Below are positions 53,891-63,288 of a DNA stretch of 64,000 bases, piece after piece. Under the pieces are notes generated by a model. That model was given only the letters and a program-made list of their open reading frames with translations. It did no database searches and was not told the DNA's origin. This DNA is from Sphingobacterium sp. Lineage in GTDB: Bacteria; Bacteroidota; Bacteroidia; Sphingobacteriales; Sphingobacteriaceae. How positions within the stretch are numbered: position 1 is the first letter of the stretch; every line of letters starts with the position of its first letter. The DNA lies in the NCBI GenBank assembly GCA_022712315.1, contig JALAGS010000014.1, forward strand, positions 33,407 through 97,406, written 5' to 3'. Made by a program: the position numbers and the translations under genes.

Positions 53891-55327
53891 TTAATCAACA
53901 ATCTTTCCCAATAACGTAGCGGAGGTACATGATTCAATAAGCACGTTCACATAGTCGCCTTGCTTAAATCGAGGGTCGATTGCAAATACCACTAAAGCAT
54001 TTTGATCATTACGGCCACAAAAATCGAATTCAGACCTTTTTGAAAATCCTTCAATAAGCACTTTACAAACTTTTCCAACAAAATGCTGATAACGGTATAA
54101 ACTATGATCGCGCTGTTTATTAATAACTTCTGTCAGACGACGTTTTTTTACATCTTCTGGAATATCATCCGCATATCTTTTCGCTGCCAAAGTACCTGGT
54201 CTTTCCGAGTAAGCAAACATATAGGCGAAATCATATTTGACATAATCCATCATAGACAATGTTTCTTGATGTTCCGCTTCTGTTTCTGTACAGAAACCCG
54301 TAATAACATCTGTAGAAATAGCACAATCAGGTATAATACGACGGATTGCGTCTACGCGTTCCATATACCACTCACGGTCATATGTACGGTTCATCAGTTC
54401 TAATACCCTGGAGTTTCCAGATTGAACCGGCAAGTGAACATAATTACAGATGTTTTCGTGTGAAGCGATCGCATATAGGACCTCATCGGTAATATCCTTT
54501 GGATGGGAAGTGGAGAAGCGAACCCGAAGAAGAGGGCTGACTTCTGCAACCATTGTAAGCAAAGTGGCAAACGTGACAGTTTCGCTCGGTTCCTCACCTT
54601 CAGCTACTGGAGCAGTAAATTTATAGGAATCCACATTTTGTCCCAACAAGGTAACCTCCTTATATCCCGCATTGAAAAGATCTTGGGCTTCCTTCACAAT
54701 AGATTGTGGATCACGGCTACGTTCACGGCCACGTGTAAAAGGAACAACACAGAATGAACACATATTATCACAGCCACGCATAATGGAAATGAAGGCCGTT
54801 ACACCATTTGAATTCAAACGGACAGGATTAATATCGGCATAAGTTTCCTCTCTTGATAATAAAACGTTGACAGCTTTAGCACCATCATCTACCTTATCAA
54901 TTAGATTTGGCAGATCGCGATATGCATCTGGTCCCACCACAACATCCACCAACTTTTCTTCTTCTAAGAATTTCGATTTTAGACGCTCGGCCATACAACC
55001 TAGTACTCCAACGATCATTCCGGGATTTTTTGCTTTAGCAGCTTCAAATTCCTTTAAGCGATTGCGCACACGCTGTTCTGCATTTTCACGGATTGAACAG
55101 GTATTAATAAAAACAACATCAGCATCCTGATAATTCTTAGTAGTTTCAAATCCCTTATCCAACAAAATAGAAGCAACAATCTCACTATCCGAAAAATTCA
55201 TTTGGCAACCGTAGCTTTCAATATACAGCTTGCGTCCATTACTTAAAGTCGGATCCTGTTCTAATAATAATGCCTCACCCTGACGAGATTCGTCGTGTTC
55301 CTTAGTGGTATGTGTTAAATCTAGCAT
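53891..55327 (-). CDS. miaB: tRNA 2-methylthio-N6-dimethylallyladenosine synthase
   Basis: MiaB adds a methylthio group to i6A37 of tRNAs. The 478-residue radical-SAM enzyme has the N-terminal cluster site in [11 protein letters not shown] with GVLGCMAER, the radical [20 protein letters not shown] (C-x3-C-x2-C), and a C-terminal TRAM domain ([13 protein letters not shown]). It heads the miaB-activator-lptE-TPR-secG operon, with a TGACAG/TGTCA motif about 140 bases upstream. Confidence 0.97.
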   Translation of the reverse strand: MLDLTHTTKEHDESRQGEALLLEQDPTLSNGRKLYIESYGCQMNFSDSEIVASILLDKGFETTKNYQDADVVFINTCSIRENAEQRVRNRLKEFEAAKAKNPGMIVGVLGCMAERLKSKFLEEEKLVDVVVGPDAYRDLPNLIDKVDDGAKAVNVLLSREETYADINPVRLNSNGVTAFISIMRGCDNMCSFCVVPFTRGRERSRDPQSIVKEAQDLFNAGYKEVTLLGQNVDSYKFTAPVAEGEEPSETVTFATLLTMVAEVSPLLRVRFSTSHPKDITDEVLYAIASHENICNYVHLPVQSGNSRVLELMNRTYDREWYMERVDAIRRIIPDCAISTDVITGFCTETEAEHQETLSMMDYVKYDFAYMFAYSERPGTLAAKRYADDIPEDVKKRRLTEVINKQRDHSLYRYQHFVGKVCKVLIEGFSKRSEFDFCGRNDQNALVVFAIDPRFKQGDYVNVLIESCTSATLLGKIVD

Positions 55328-55463
55328 AGCTCGATATTCAATAGAATATAATTTTTTTCATTTTCAATGAAATAACCAACGCAATTACCAAACTTTTCAT
55401 GATCTGATCTAATGCCCTTAGTTGTTTTCAAAGACTACAAAGTTAGAAATTTAAATCCATATA

Positions 55464-55485
55464 ATGACAGTTTGTCAGACAGAAA
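55464..55485. promoter_or_regulatory. TGACAG/TGTCA motif upstream of the miaB operon
   Basis: TGACA-GTT-TGTCA is a perfect inverted repeat with a three-base spacer, followed by another GACAG. A related TGACAG pair sits at a similar distance upstream of groS. The regulator is unknown. Confidence 0.35.
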
Positions 55486-55511
55486 TATAGTTTATGCTTT
55501 GTCAAATTTCC

Positions 55512-55543
55512 AAAAAAAAAGCGTCGATTAAATCAACGCTTTC
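55512..55543 (-). terminator. Terminator of the OmpA-like gene
   Basis: On the minus strand AAAGCGTTGA pairs with TCGACGCTTT (one G-U) and a run of T follows, about 50 bases after the stop codon. Confidence 0.82.
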
Positions 55544-55595
55544 TTATAACTCAAAATCAAATAAATCTGTTCCAGAAAATTATTCCCGAAACTAT

Positions 55596-56285
55596 TTATT
55601 GACCTGCTTGTTGTTTTGCTTCTTTCTTCATTTGATCACCAGCTACAATCACGATTTCAACACGGCGATTTTGTGCACGTCCAGCTTCTGTATCGTTGCT
55701 TGCAATTGGTTCGGAGAAGTTTCTACCTTCGGTTCTGATACGTGAAGAAGCTAATCCTTTTGATACCGCAAACGCACGTACCGAATTTGCACGATCTAAA
55801 GATACCTTTTCATTTGCAGCTAATGTACCTACATTATCTGTATGTCCGATAACCAAGATTTCAGTACCTTGTTCTTTGTTCAAAGTTGTTACTAAATTTG
55901 CAATATTATCTTTCGCTGACGCTTTCAAATCCGATTTATTGAAATCAAATAAAATACCTGAATCAAACTTAACCACAATACCTTCAGCAGATTGTGTAAC
56001 CTCTGCACCTTCAACGGTTTTAGAAATCTCAGCAGCCTGCTTATCCATTTTTTTACCGATCAATACACCTGCAGCACCACCGATAGCGGCTCCTGCCAAC
56101 GTACCGATAGCCGTGTTACCAGCTTTACCGCCGATTAATGCTCCTAAAGCACCACCGGCAACACCACCAATTACACCACCTTTAGTCGTATTATTTGTAT
56201 TTTGGATTGTAGAACAACTTCCAAATAACATAGCTGAGGTTGCAACAGTCAAACCTAATACAGCTAATTTTCTATTCATTTTCAT
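55596..56285 (-). CDS. OmpA-family lipoprotein with glycine zipper
   Basis: A 229-residue envelope protein. Lipoprotein signal with Cys in MLFGSCSTIQ, a glycine-zipper region at about 36-78 (GGVIGGVAGGALGALIGGK...) that may insert in or pack against the membrane, and a C-terminal OmpA domain with the peptidoglycan-binding pattern LVIGHTDNVG...LSLDRANSVR-like (KVSLDRANSVRAFAVSKG) and NRRVEI. It likely links the outer membrane to peptidoglycan. Monocistronic, with its own terminator. Confidence 0.93.
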   Translation of the reverse strand: MKMNRKLAVLGLTVATSAMLFGSCSTIQNTNNTTKGGVIGGVAGGALGALIGGKAGNTAIGTLAGAAIGGAAGVLIGKKMDKQAAEISKTVEGAEVTQSAEGIVVKFDSGILFDFNKSDLKASAKDNIANLVTTLNKEQGTEILVIGHTDNVGTLAANEKVSLDRANSVRAFAVSKGLASSRIRTEGRNFSEPIASNDTEAGRAQNRRVEIVIVAGDQMKKEAKQQAGQ

Positions 56286-56497
56286 ATGTATGCTATCTAA
56301 GACTTTTAATATTCAAACTAAATACCGTTCTACTAAAATCAAACAAAGTGCCAAAAGATATTTTTATCAACTTTTTTGTTACAAAACAGCAAAAAAGCGC
56401 TATAAAACTTCTTAAAATGACGTTGATAAGCTACAAAATATTTCATCAATTTCGTCCACTCCTTTAAACAGCAAACAGTAGCCGAAGCAAAATGTTT

Positions 56498-57256
56498 TTA
56501 CTTTTCTTGCGTCTTGACTTCAATATCGGGTAAAAGAGACCCTTTAGGTCTTCCTTTTGCATTAAAATCCTCCATAGACTGTTGCACATAATGCATTAGA
56601 TCATACTGCCCCCAATGCTCAGCCAGATCGAATGATGGCCGATAACGAACCATAAAAGCATCTAATTCTGTGCTGTCCAGTTTCGTCAGATTTTTTACAG
56701 CTTCACGGGAAAAAATACGATCAACTTGCAATTCCTCTTTCTCCCTGTCCATAAACCGTCCAAAACGCTTCGCATTTTTAGCTTCCCTTCCAAAAAGATT
56801 ATAAAGGGCAGTTGCAGGACTGCCTAAATAGGTTCCAAATTTATTTTTACCGCCATTATAAACTCCCTTTTTCCCGTAATTGCCCATAGCGTCATTTAAT
56901 TCCGCCTCTTTAGACTTTCGCTCGACAACAACTGTTTCCAATCGAATGCCCTCCTGCAATTCGACATAGAACTCATTCAGATTTGTCAGAACAGTTTTTA
57001 CGGGAGAATAACCAACTTTAGTGAAAGATAACGAGTCACCAACCGATGCATCTATGGTAAAAACACCGAAGGAATTTGTTAAAGTCGATCTGTGAGTCCT
57101 TAAGTTCAGAACAACCGCGTCACCAATACGATTACCATTACCTTTTTGCAATACCATTCCAGAAACTTTCTGAAGGTGTTGTGCCGTCGCCTCAAAACTG
57201 GTCAGTAACAGCAAGAATAGCCCCAATATTCCTAAATGTATATGTCTTATTTTCAT
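56498..57256 (-). CDS. Carboxypeptidase-regulatory-like domain protein
   Basis: A 252-residue secreted protein. Signal peptide (MKIRHIHLGILGLFLLLLTS, cut after ATAQ), then a CarboxypepD_reg-like beta sandwich at about 30-105 (KVSGMVLQKGNGNRIGDAVV, GDSLSFTKVGYSPV), then a helical basic region typical of a Bacteroidota family often annotated only by the domain. ATG 57256 is preferred to one six codons upstream. The function is unknown. Confidence 0.85.
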   Translation of the reverse strand: MKIRHIHLGILGLFLLLLTSFEATAQHLQKVSGMVLQKGNGNRIGDAVVLNLRTHRSTLTNSFGVFTIDASVGDSLSFTKVGYSPVKTVLTNLNEFYVELQEGIRLETVVVERKSKEAELNDAMGNYGKKGVYNGGKNKFGTYLGSPATALYNLFGREAKNAKRFGRFMDREKEELQVDRIFSREAVKNLTKLDSTELDAFMVRYRPSFDLAEHWGQYDLMHYVQQSMEDFNAKGRPKGSLLPDIEVKTQEK

Positions 57257-57461
57257 TCTATTATTTCTCTTCAATTATCCCAATCGACTTACTTGTGGCA
57301 TGCACTCCTACAAGTTCATTGGGTCAAACAGTCGCTTTCGCGAGAACAGTTTATAATTTATTTCACTCTTATGAATTGCCCGTTACACCTAACCTACTTT
57401 GCTAAAAGTAATAATAGTTTGACACTTGTACTGTTAAAAAAGTTTAAATATTCTTTCCTTA

Positions 57462-57860
57462 TCACTTGTAGGGATAAAAAACAAAATTAGCACCTTCTGC
57501 AACGACAACAAATAAACACATATAATCTTTCGCTGGTTTATAGTTTTGGATAAAAGACGACTTGCGATCTTCCTGGATAATATCCATTTCTACAAACTCT
57601 TCCAATGTAGAAGCGTTTATTGTCCATTTCGTTTCCAATTCCTTGCGATCCAATATCACCTCGCCAACAGAAACTTCATGCTGATGAGCCACAAAAATTG
57701 GATAATCTGAATAACCTTCTTCCACAATCTCCAGTGCGACTTCACGGATTGATTCACTATAAAAATCGAGATCGACCTGCAAGCTTTTCAATGGACTTTG
57801 CTCTGTAGGCGGCGTATTCTCATCTCTTGCGGATCCCGAAAATAAATCTTCTACTTCCAT
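57462..57860 (-). CDS. Hypothetical protein, conserved-looking
   Basis: A 132-residue soluble acidic protein with regular alpha/beta pattern (DFYSESIREVALEIVEEGYSD, PIFVAHQHEVSVGEVILD, ASTLEEFVEM, DYMCLFVVVAEGANFVF). No signal, no membrane helix, no domain I recognise. It ends close to the previous gene's upstream region and begins five bases after rlmD's stop codon, so it is co-transcribed with rlmD. Confidence 0.8.
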   Translation of the reverse strand: MEVEDLFSGSARDENTPPTEQSPLKSLQVDLDFYSESIREVALEIVEEGYSDYPIFVAHQHEVSVGEVILDRKELETKWTINASTLEEFVEMDIIQEDRKSSFIQNYKPAKDYMCLFVVVAEGANFVFYPYK

Positions 57861-57865
57861 AACTT

Positions 57866-59275
57866 TTACTTCCTTAATTCTAATAGAACAACATTCTCAA
57901 CATGTTGCGTATGCGGAAACATATCTACCGGCTTGATACGTTTCACCTCATATTTTTCACCTAATAACACGAGATCTCTTGCCTGGGTAGCTGCATTACA
58001 GCTGACATAAACAATGCGCGGCGACTCCATTTCCAATAAACGAGCTACCACATCAGTATGCATTCCCGCACGTGGAGGATCTGTAATCACGACATCCGGT
58101 TTACCATGTTCAGCGATAAAAGCCGGTGTCAACACATCTTTCATATCCCCAGCATAGAATTTTGTATTCGTAATATTGTTGATGGATGAGTTGACTTTTG
58201 CATCTTCAATAGCAGTAGGAACATATTCTACACCAACGACTTCTTTTGCTTTCTTTGCCACAAAATTTGCAATCGTACCAGCACCAGTATATAGATCATA
58301 AACTAATTCATCACCTTTCAGATCCGCAAAATCACGTGTAATCTTATACAGTTCATAGGCTTGTGCAGAGTTTGTTTGATAGAACGACTTAGGTCCTACT
58401 TTGTAACGCAGCCCTTCCATCTCCTCGTAAATAAAATCACGACCGGCATATACATGAATATCCTGGTCAAAGATCGTATCATTACGTTTCTGATTTACAA
58501 TATACAATAGGGAAGCAATTTGTGGGAACTTTTCCTTAACAAAATCCATCAACAATTCAACCTGCCCTTCTTCCGGATATGCAAACACAACGATCACCAT
58601 CATTTCTCCTGTTGAAGAAATGCGAATAATCAAATTTCGCAATACACCTGTGTGTTCACGTAGATCATAGAAAGTCATACCTTGGCTGATCGCAAAATCA
58701 CGAATGGTATTGCGAACTTCATTTGAAGGATCTTCTTGCAGAAAACAATGATCAATATCCAAAATCTTATCAAAACGTCCTGGCACGTGGAAACCCAGTG
58801 CACTCATTTCCAACTTCGAAGCATCCTCATCTACAGATGTCAACCATTTTTTATTGGAGAACGTATATTCTAGCTTATTACGATAGTATTCGGTTTGGGT
58901 TGAGCCCAAGATATTTTCCATCGAAGAAGTATCCACTTTTCCGATACGCGACAATGCATTGTCAACCGATTGCTGCTTAAATTTTAGTTGAGCATCGTAA
59001 GTCATGTGCTGCCATTTACAGCCGCCACAAACACCAAAATGTTCACAAAAAGGATCTACCCGATAGGAAGAGGCTTCTTTTAAACTGGTTATACGGGCTT
59101 CCGCAAAATTCTTCTTCTTGCGCATAAGCTCCACATCAACAACATCACCTGGAACAGCTTTTTCTACAAACAAAACCAAATCTTCGGTTTTTCCAACACC
59201 TCTACCCTCTTCGGCAATATCAATGATGGCAATATCTTTCAAGAACTTTTTCTCTTGCGGAATTCTTCTACTCAT
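57866..59275 (-). CDS. rlmD: 23S rRNA (uracil-C5)-methyltransferase, RlmD-like
   Basis: A 469-residue SAM-dependent RNA uracil methyltransferase. A TRAM domain at about 8-66, the iron-sulfur cysteines in CEHFGVCGGCKWQ, SAM motif VYDLYTGAGTIANFVA, ITDPPRAGMH and the catalytic Cys in VYVSCNAATQARDL are all seen. RlmD and RlmC types are hard to separate by eye. ATG 59275 is chosen because a TATTTTTG -7 box (59289-59282) lies six bases upstream; longer forms start outside the transcript. Confidence 0.9.
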   Translation of the reverse strand: MSRRIPQEKKFLKDIAIIDIAEEGRGVGKTEDLVLFVEKAVPGDVVDVELMRKKKNFAEARITSLKEASSYRVDPFCEHFGVCGGCKWQHMTYDAQLKFKQQSVDNALSRIGKVDTSSMENILGSTQTEYYRNKLEYTFSNKKWLTSVDEDASKLEMSALGFHVPGRFDKILDIDHCFLQEDPSNEVRNTIRDFAISQGMTFYDLREHTGVLRNLIIRISSTGEMMVIVVFAYPEEGQVELLMDFVKEKFPQIASLLYIVNQKRNDTIFDQDIHVYAGRDFIYEEMEGLRYKVGPKSFYQTNSAQAYELYKITRDFADLKGDELVYDLYTGAGTIANFVAKKAKEVVGVEYVPTAIEDAKVNSSINNITNTKFYAGDMKDVLTPAFIAEHGKPDVVITDPPRAGMHTDVVARLLEMESPRIVYVSCNAATQARDLVLLGEKYEVKRIKPVDMFPHTQHVENVVLLELRK

Positions 59276-59281
59276 AGCTCG

Positions 59282-59289
59282 CAAAAATA
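59282..59289 (-). promoter_or_regulatory. -7 box of rlmD
   Basis: TATTTTTG on the minus strand is a perfect TAnnTTTG placed six bases before the ATG, implying a nearly leaderless mRNA. Confidence 0.5.
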
Positions 59290-59462
59290 CAAATTTATAA
59301 CGATTTTTCATCTGCATAAATGATTTATAGCCATTGATTATCACTGGCATAAACGAGTACCGGACAAGCTCATAAGTGATCATGCACAAAATCTGCTTTC
59401 TTATTAATAACCTGATGATAAGTTTCCAGCGAATAGAAACCTGAGGTCAGATTCGGACCTTG

Positions 59463-59610
59463 TTCGTACCACCTTCGGATGCGATACAGATAGTGTACCG
59501 ATGCTGAACAGATTCCGACCAGACGCTGAACAGGAAAAACCTGGTCAAGGTCTGGTCAACAGCTGTCGCTTATTTGATCAGTCCCGAAGGCGGTCCGAAG
59601 CAGGTACGAA
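59463..59610. repeat. 148-base concentric imperfect palindrome (REP/MITE-like)
   Basis: Three pairs of complementary segments share one centre near 59537: outer TTCGTACCACCTTCGGA (59463-59479) with TCCGAAGCAGGTACGAA (59594-59610; three mismatches in 17), middle GACCAGAC (59517-59524) with GTCTGGTC (59550-59557), inner CAGG (59531-59534) with CCTG (59540-59543). Short related words (TTCGGACC, TTCGTACC, TTCCGACC) recur. It is richer in GC than its surroundings and contains no gene. A dispersed repeat or folded RNA are both possible. Confidence 0.6.
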
Positions 59611-59748
59611 TACAATTGGAAAACAGTAAACAATTTATCACAAAGGAATATTAACGAATATATTGCTCTTATATGGGAATCCTAAGAAAGTGAGCATGCA
59701 AAAAGATAACGTCGCGAATTAGAAAGGGGTGAGCGCGTTATAACAACC

Positions 59749-60324
59749 TTATTGGACGGTTGCCTGGACGAGATAAGGCAGAATTTCCTTCTGAAAGGAA
59801 ATAAAGTTTTTGCGTACGTCTGCGTCAGAAACTGCAGTAAAAGCAAAAGAAAACACAATACTTTTACTTGACTTTATCAAAAAAGTCAATTTTTCTTCAC
59901 TTACAGCTTCATTAATTTTTTCATTCTGAATAAAGGTACTTAGCAATAGAAATTCAAGATCTTCAGAAAGTGTTTTAAGATATTCCTGCGCGTTTGCGGA
60001 TTCCCGGATAAACTCCCAACCAATCAACTCATTGCAAGCCGTATAGGTTAGCCTGCTTACCCGGAGAATAGTAGATGCCAAAAAGGAAGCCATATCATCT
60101 TCATATTTTGTCGTTTTCAAAATATCCTGTAGACTAGCTCGAAGATAATCCATTAGAATAGCATGCAAAATCATTTCCTTACTATCAAAATACTTATACA
60201 CGGTCGCCTTCGCAATCTTAGCTTTTTTTGCCAATGTATTCACACTGGTTTTATGATAGCCGTTTTGACGAAAGAGCTCACGTGCTGTTCTTTTTATGGA
60301 TTCAATGATGTAATCTGGTTCCAT
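59749..60324 (-). CDS. TetR-family transcriptional regulator
   Basis: A 191-residue regulator with an N-terminal TetR HTH at about 5-55 (IKRTARELFRQNGYHKTSVN, then TLAKKAKIAKATVYKYFDSKE) and an all-helical ligand domain of unknown specificity. It has no divergent efflux or lipid gene next to it; the palindromic element lies downstream. Its target is not visible in the window. Confidence 0.93.
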   Translation of the reverse strand: MEPDYIIESIKRTARELFRQNGYHKTSVNTLAKKAKIAKATVYKYFDSKEMILHAILMDYLRASLQDILKTTKYEDDMASFLASTILRVSRLTYTACNELIGWEFIRESANAQEYLKTLSEDLEFLLLSTFIQNEKINEAVSEEKLTFLIKSSKSIVFSFAFTAVSDADVRKNFISFQKEILPYLVQATVQ

Positions 60325-60374
60325 ATACTTTAGATAGTACGAATGTTGAATGTCAGCTAAAAAGAATAAAGACT

Positions 60375-60427
60375 AAAAAGCATCACATTGTTCCCTTGCC
60401 ATAGTATAGGGGAGAATAATGTGATGC
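60375..60427 (-). terminator. Terminator of pheS
   Basis: On the minus strand GCATCACATT (60427-60418) pairs perfectly with AATGTGATGC (60389-60380), an internal CCCC/GGGA part extends the stem, and TTTTTAG follows. Confidence 0.8.
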
Positions 60428-60449
60428 CATACCCTTTACGAATATTAAT

Positions 60450-61490
60450 TTATATTAATTCCGTCTCAAATTGAGACAAGAAACGTGTATCATTTTCAGA
60501 GAAAAGACGTAAATCTTTAATCACATATTTAAGGTTTGTGATCCGTTCAATCCCCATACCGAAGGCAAAACCGGAGTATTTTTTACTATCGATACCACAA
60601 TTTTCAAGGACATTCGGATCAACCATACCACAACCCAGAATTTCTACCCAGCCAGAGTATTTACAAAGGTTACATCCAGCACCTTTACAGATTGTACAAG
60701 AGATATCCATTTCGGCCGAAGGCTCTGTAAATGGAAAATATGAAGGACGGAAACGTACCTTAGTACCTTCTCCGTACATTTCCTGAACGAAATGATACAA
60801 AGTCTGTTTCAAATCCGCAAAAGAAACATTTTCGTCTACATACAAACCTTCCACCTGATGAAAGAAGCAGTGTGCACGTGCTGAGATGGCTTCATTTCTA
60901 TACACGCGTCCAGGCATAATTGCGCGGAACGGTGGTTTACCCGCTTCCATCAGACGCACTTGAACCGAAGACGTATGCGTTCTTAGTGTAATATCATTGC
61001 CTTCCTGTTTTTTGATAAAGAAGGTATCCTGCATATCACGCGCAGGATGCTCCGGTGGAAAATTCAGCGCAGAGAAATTATGCCAATCATCCTCAATTTC
61101 GGGACCTTCCGCAACAATGAAGCCCAATTTTTTAAAAATTTCAACGATTTCTTTACGAACTAAAGAAATTGGATGTCTAGACCCTAACTGAAATCCCTGA
61201 CCAGGCAGTGTCAAATCACTATCCAATTCTTGGGATTTTTGCTTTTCCCCTGACCCAAACTTTCCTTGTGCTTCTTTGAATGTATTTTCCGCCAACTGCT
61301 TAAATTCATTCAAGACCTTTCCTAAAGTACGTTTCTCATCAGGCGTAACGGTTTTGAATTCATCAAAAAGATTTTTCACAATCCCTTTGGAAACCAAAAA
61401 CTTCAATCTGAAATTTTCTACATCGGCTGAAGAAGAGGGCACAAATGCCTTAATTTCTTCAGTATACTGCGTAATTCTATCTTGCAACAT
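60450..61490 (-). CDS. pheS: Phenylalanine--tRNA ligase alpha subunit
   Basis: PheS is the catalytic half of class II PheRS. The 346-residue protein has the N-terminal coiled coil, motif 1 near HPISLVRKEIVEIFKKLGF, motif 2 PFRAIMPGRVYRNEAISARAHCFFHQVEG, and motif 3 GFAFGMGIERI. pheT is not adjacent, which is common outside Proteobacteria. ATG 61490 is chosen from alignment of MLQDRI and a TATGTTTG -7 box eight bases upstream. Confidence 0.97.
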   Translation of the reverse strand: MLQDRITQYTEEIKAFVPSSSADVENFRLKFLVSKGIVKNLFDEFKTVTPDEKRTLGKVLNEFKQLAENTFKEAQGKFGSGEKQKSQELDSDLTLPGQGFQLGSRHPISLVRKEIVEIFKKLGFIVAEGPEIEDDWHNFSALNFPPEHPARDMQDTFFIKKQEGNDITLRTHTSSVQVRLMEAGKPPFRAIMPGRVYRNEAISARAHCFFHQVEGLYVDENVSFADLKQTLYHFVQEMYGEGTKVRFRPSYFPFTEPSAEMDISCTICKGAGCNLCKYSGWVEILGCGMVDPNVLENCGIDSKKYSGFAFGMGIERITNLKYVIKDLRLFSENDTRFLSQFETELI

Positions 61491-61498
61491 AATTAGAG

Positions 61499-61506
61499 CA
61501 AACATA
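61499..61506 (-). promoter_or_regulatory. -7 box of pheS
   Basis: TATGTTTG on the minus strand, perfect consensus, ends eight bases before the ATG. There is no room for a Phe-rich leader peptide or T-box. Confidence 0.5.
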
Positions 61507-61628
61507 GCCAAAATTTCTGCCAAAAAGAAATTTTGCAATTCGGCTGACGGTCACGAAAAAACACAAAGAATAAAATAATCTCCTATATAGAACGGCCTAG
61601 GCTTTTATGCTAAAAATGTAAATAAAGT

Positions 61629-61655
61629 AAAAAGAGCAGACTGATGGGCCTGCTC
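61629..61655 (-). terminator. Terminator of the second ssb gene
   Basis: On the minus strand GAGCAG pairs with CTGCTC around a ten-base loop and is followed by TTTTT. Confidence 0.7.
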
Positions 61656-61718
61656 CTAAATTTATCAATGTCTTTATTATTAAAAGTAAAGTCTTTACAT
61701 AATCACAATTTCTTCAAC

Positions 61719-62177
61719 TTAAAATGGCAATGGATTATCCTCTTGATCATTCTCCGTAAAATCAACTTCCACTTCTTTGTCTTCGACTTTCTGTGCTTGT
61801 GTATTTCCAGTATTGGCTGTACTAACACCGCCATTTGGTTCAAAGTCCGATTTTCTTCCCAAAAGCGTAAAGGTTTCAGCAACAACCTCCGTAGCGTAAC
61901 GTCTAATACCTTCCTTATCTTCATAAGTACGCGTACGTAGTCGGCCTTCGATGTAAACTAACTTCCCCTTTGTTAGATACTTTACCGCCACGTCTGCCAA
62001 CCCACGCCACATAACAATATTGTGCCATTCGGTTTGTTCTACTCTTTTCCCGTCCTTGTTATACGTTTCTGATGTAGCTAATGGAAAACTGGCAACAGAG
62101 ACATTACCTTCTAAATAGCGAATTTCGGGATCTTTCCCAAGATGGCCCACTAAAATGACTTTGTTAACTCCTGACAT
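61719..62177 (-). CDS. ssb: Single-stranded DNA-binding protein (second copy)
   Basis: A 152-residue SSB: MSGVNKVILVGHLGKDPEIRY, EWHNIVMWRGLADVAVKYL, GKLVYIEGRLRTRTYEDKEG and the acidic tail DFTENDQEDNPLPF. Of the two SSBs in the window it is longer and carries the fuller linker, so it is the better candidate for the housekeeping SSB. It lies 19 bases after mutY on the same strand. Confidence 0.96.
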   Translation of the reverse strand: MSGVNKVILVGHLGKDPEIRYLEGNVSVASFPLATSETYNKDGKRVEQTEWHNIVMWRGLADVAVKYLTKGKLVYIEGRLRTRTYEDKEGIRRYATEVVAETFTLLGRKSDFEPNGGVSTANTGNTQAQKVEDKEVEVDFTENDQEDNPLPF

Positions 62178-62196
62178 AATTTAAAAGCATAAATGG

Positions 62197-63246
62197 TTAA
62201 AAATTTGATCTTTCCAAAAAGGTAAAGATCAACTTGTGTTTAGCTAATTTATCTAAATCTTTTAAAAATACATAATCCCAATTGGATTTTTTTTGAATTA
62301 GATCGCCTTCTAACCGCACTTCAAAAAAGGTCGCGTAGATATTCTGATGGCTCAAAACATGTTTTGTCTGAGTCTGTAATACCCGTAAATTAACATCCAC
62401 TCCAAAGTATCGAATAAAATCCTCATCTTCAAGAAACTCCGGAATTGTCATCGGATGTTTTGATTCCAATAATGGAAACTCATACAAATTCTGCCACACA
62501 TCTCCCTCTCCCCGTTTGGAAATCAACACCTTATCATCTTTTTTGAAAATAAAGTAATTGAAATACCGGTCTCTGCTTGCCTTTCCTTTAAGTTTAACAG
62601 GCAATTTATCCACTTCTCCTTTCAGCGCAGCATAACAGAATGGACGAAACATACAGACCTCACACAGGGGTTGCTTGGGCTTGCAGTGGATAGCCCCAAA
62701 ATCCATAATCGCCTGATTATATAATGCAGGATGTACTTGATCGAGATTTTCTTTAGCTATAGCTGTAAAGATTTTCTTGCCTTCAGTAGAATTTATTGGG
62801 GTTTCAATACCATAATATCGAGAAAGCACACGAAATACATTTCCATCTAAAACCGCCTGAGCTTCATTATTAGAAAAAGAAGATATCGCAGCAGCTGTAT
62901 ATTCCCCTATACCAGGAAGAGTTATTAAAGTCTTGTAATCTATGGGAAAAACCCCATTATATTGGTCACGAACAATTTTAGCAGCTTTGTGCATATTCCT
63001 ACCCCGAGAATAATAACCCAAGCCCTGCCAGAGATGAAGAATATCATCTTCCTGTGCATTCGCAAAATCAACAACAGTCTTAAATCGCTCTACAAAACGC
63101 AAATAGTACGGTAAGCCCTGCTCAACGCGAGTCTGTTGCAGAATAATTTCAGAAAGCCATATTTTATAGGGATCTTTTGTTTCTCTCCATGGCAGATCTC
63201 GCTTATGTTGCTGATACCATGCTTGCAGTTCCTCACTAAATATCAT
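62197..63246 (-). CDS. mutY: A/G-specific adenine glycosylase
   Basis: MutY removes adenine mispaired with 8-oxoguanine. The 349-residue protein has the helix-hairpin-helix and catalytic region LPGIGEYTAAAISSFSN...VLDGNVFRVLSR, the [4Fe-4S] loop C-x6-C-x2-C-x5-C (IHCKPKQPLCEVCMFRPFC), and a C-terminal NUDIX-like domain that recognises oxoguanine. It is paired with ssb, a genome-maintenance partnership common in Bacteroidota. Confidence 0.97.
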   Translation of the reverse strand: MIFSEELQAWYQQHKRDLPWRETKDPYKIWLSEIILQQTRVEQGLPYYLRFVERFKTVVDFANAQEDDILHLWQGLGYYSRGRNMHKAAKIVRDQYNGVFPIDYKTLITLPGIGEYTAAAISSFSNNEAQAVLDGNVFRVLSRYYGIETPINSTEGKKIFTAIAKENLDQVHPALYNQAIMDFGAIHCKPKQPLCEVCMFRPFCYAALKGEVDKLPVKLKGKASRDRYFNYFIFKKDDKVLISKRGEGDVWQNLYEFPLLESKHPMTIPEFLEDEDFIRYFGVDVNLRVLQTQTKHVLSHQNIYATFFEVRLEGDLIQKKSNWDYVFLKDLDKLAKHKLIFTFLERSNF

Positions 63247-63288
63247 AAAGGCAAAAATGCATAATTTTTACCTAATCCAAGCATTCGA

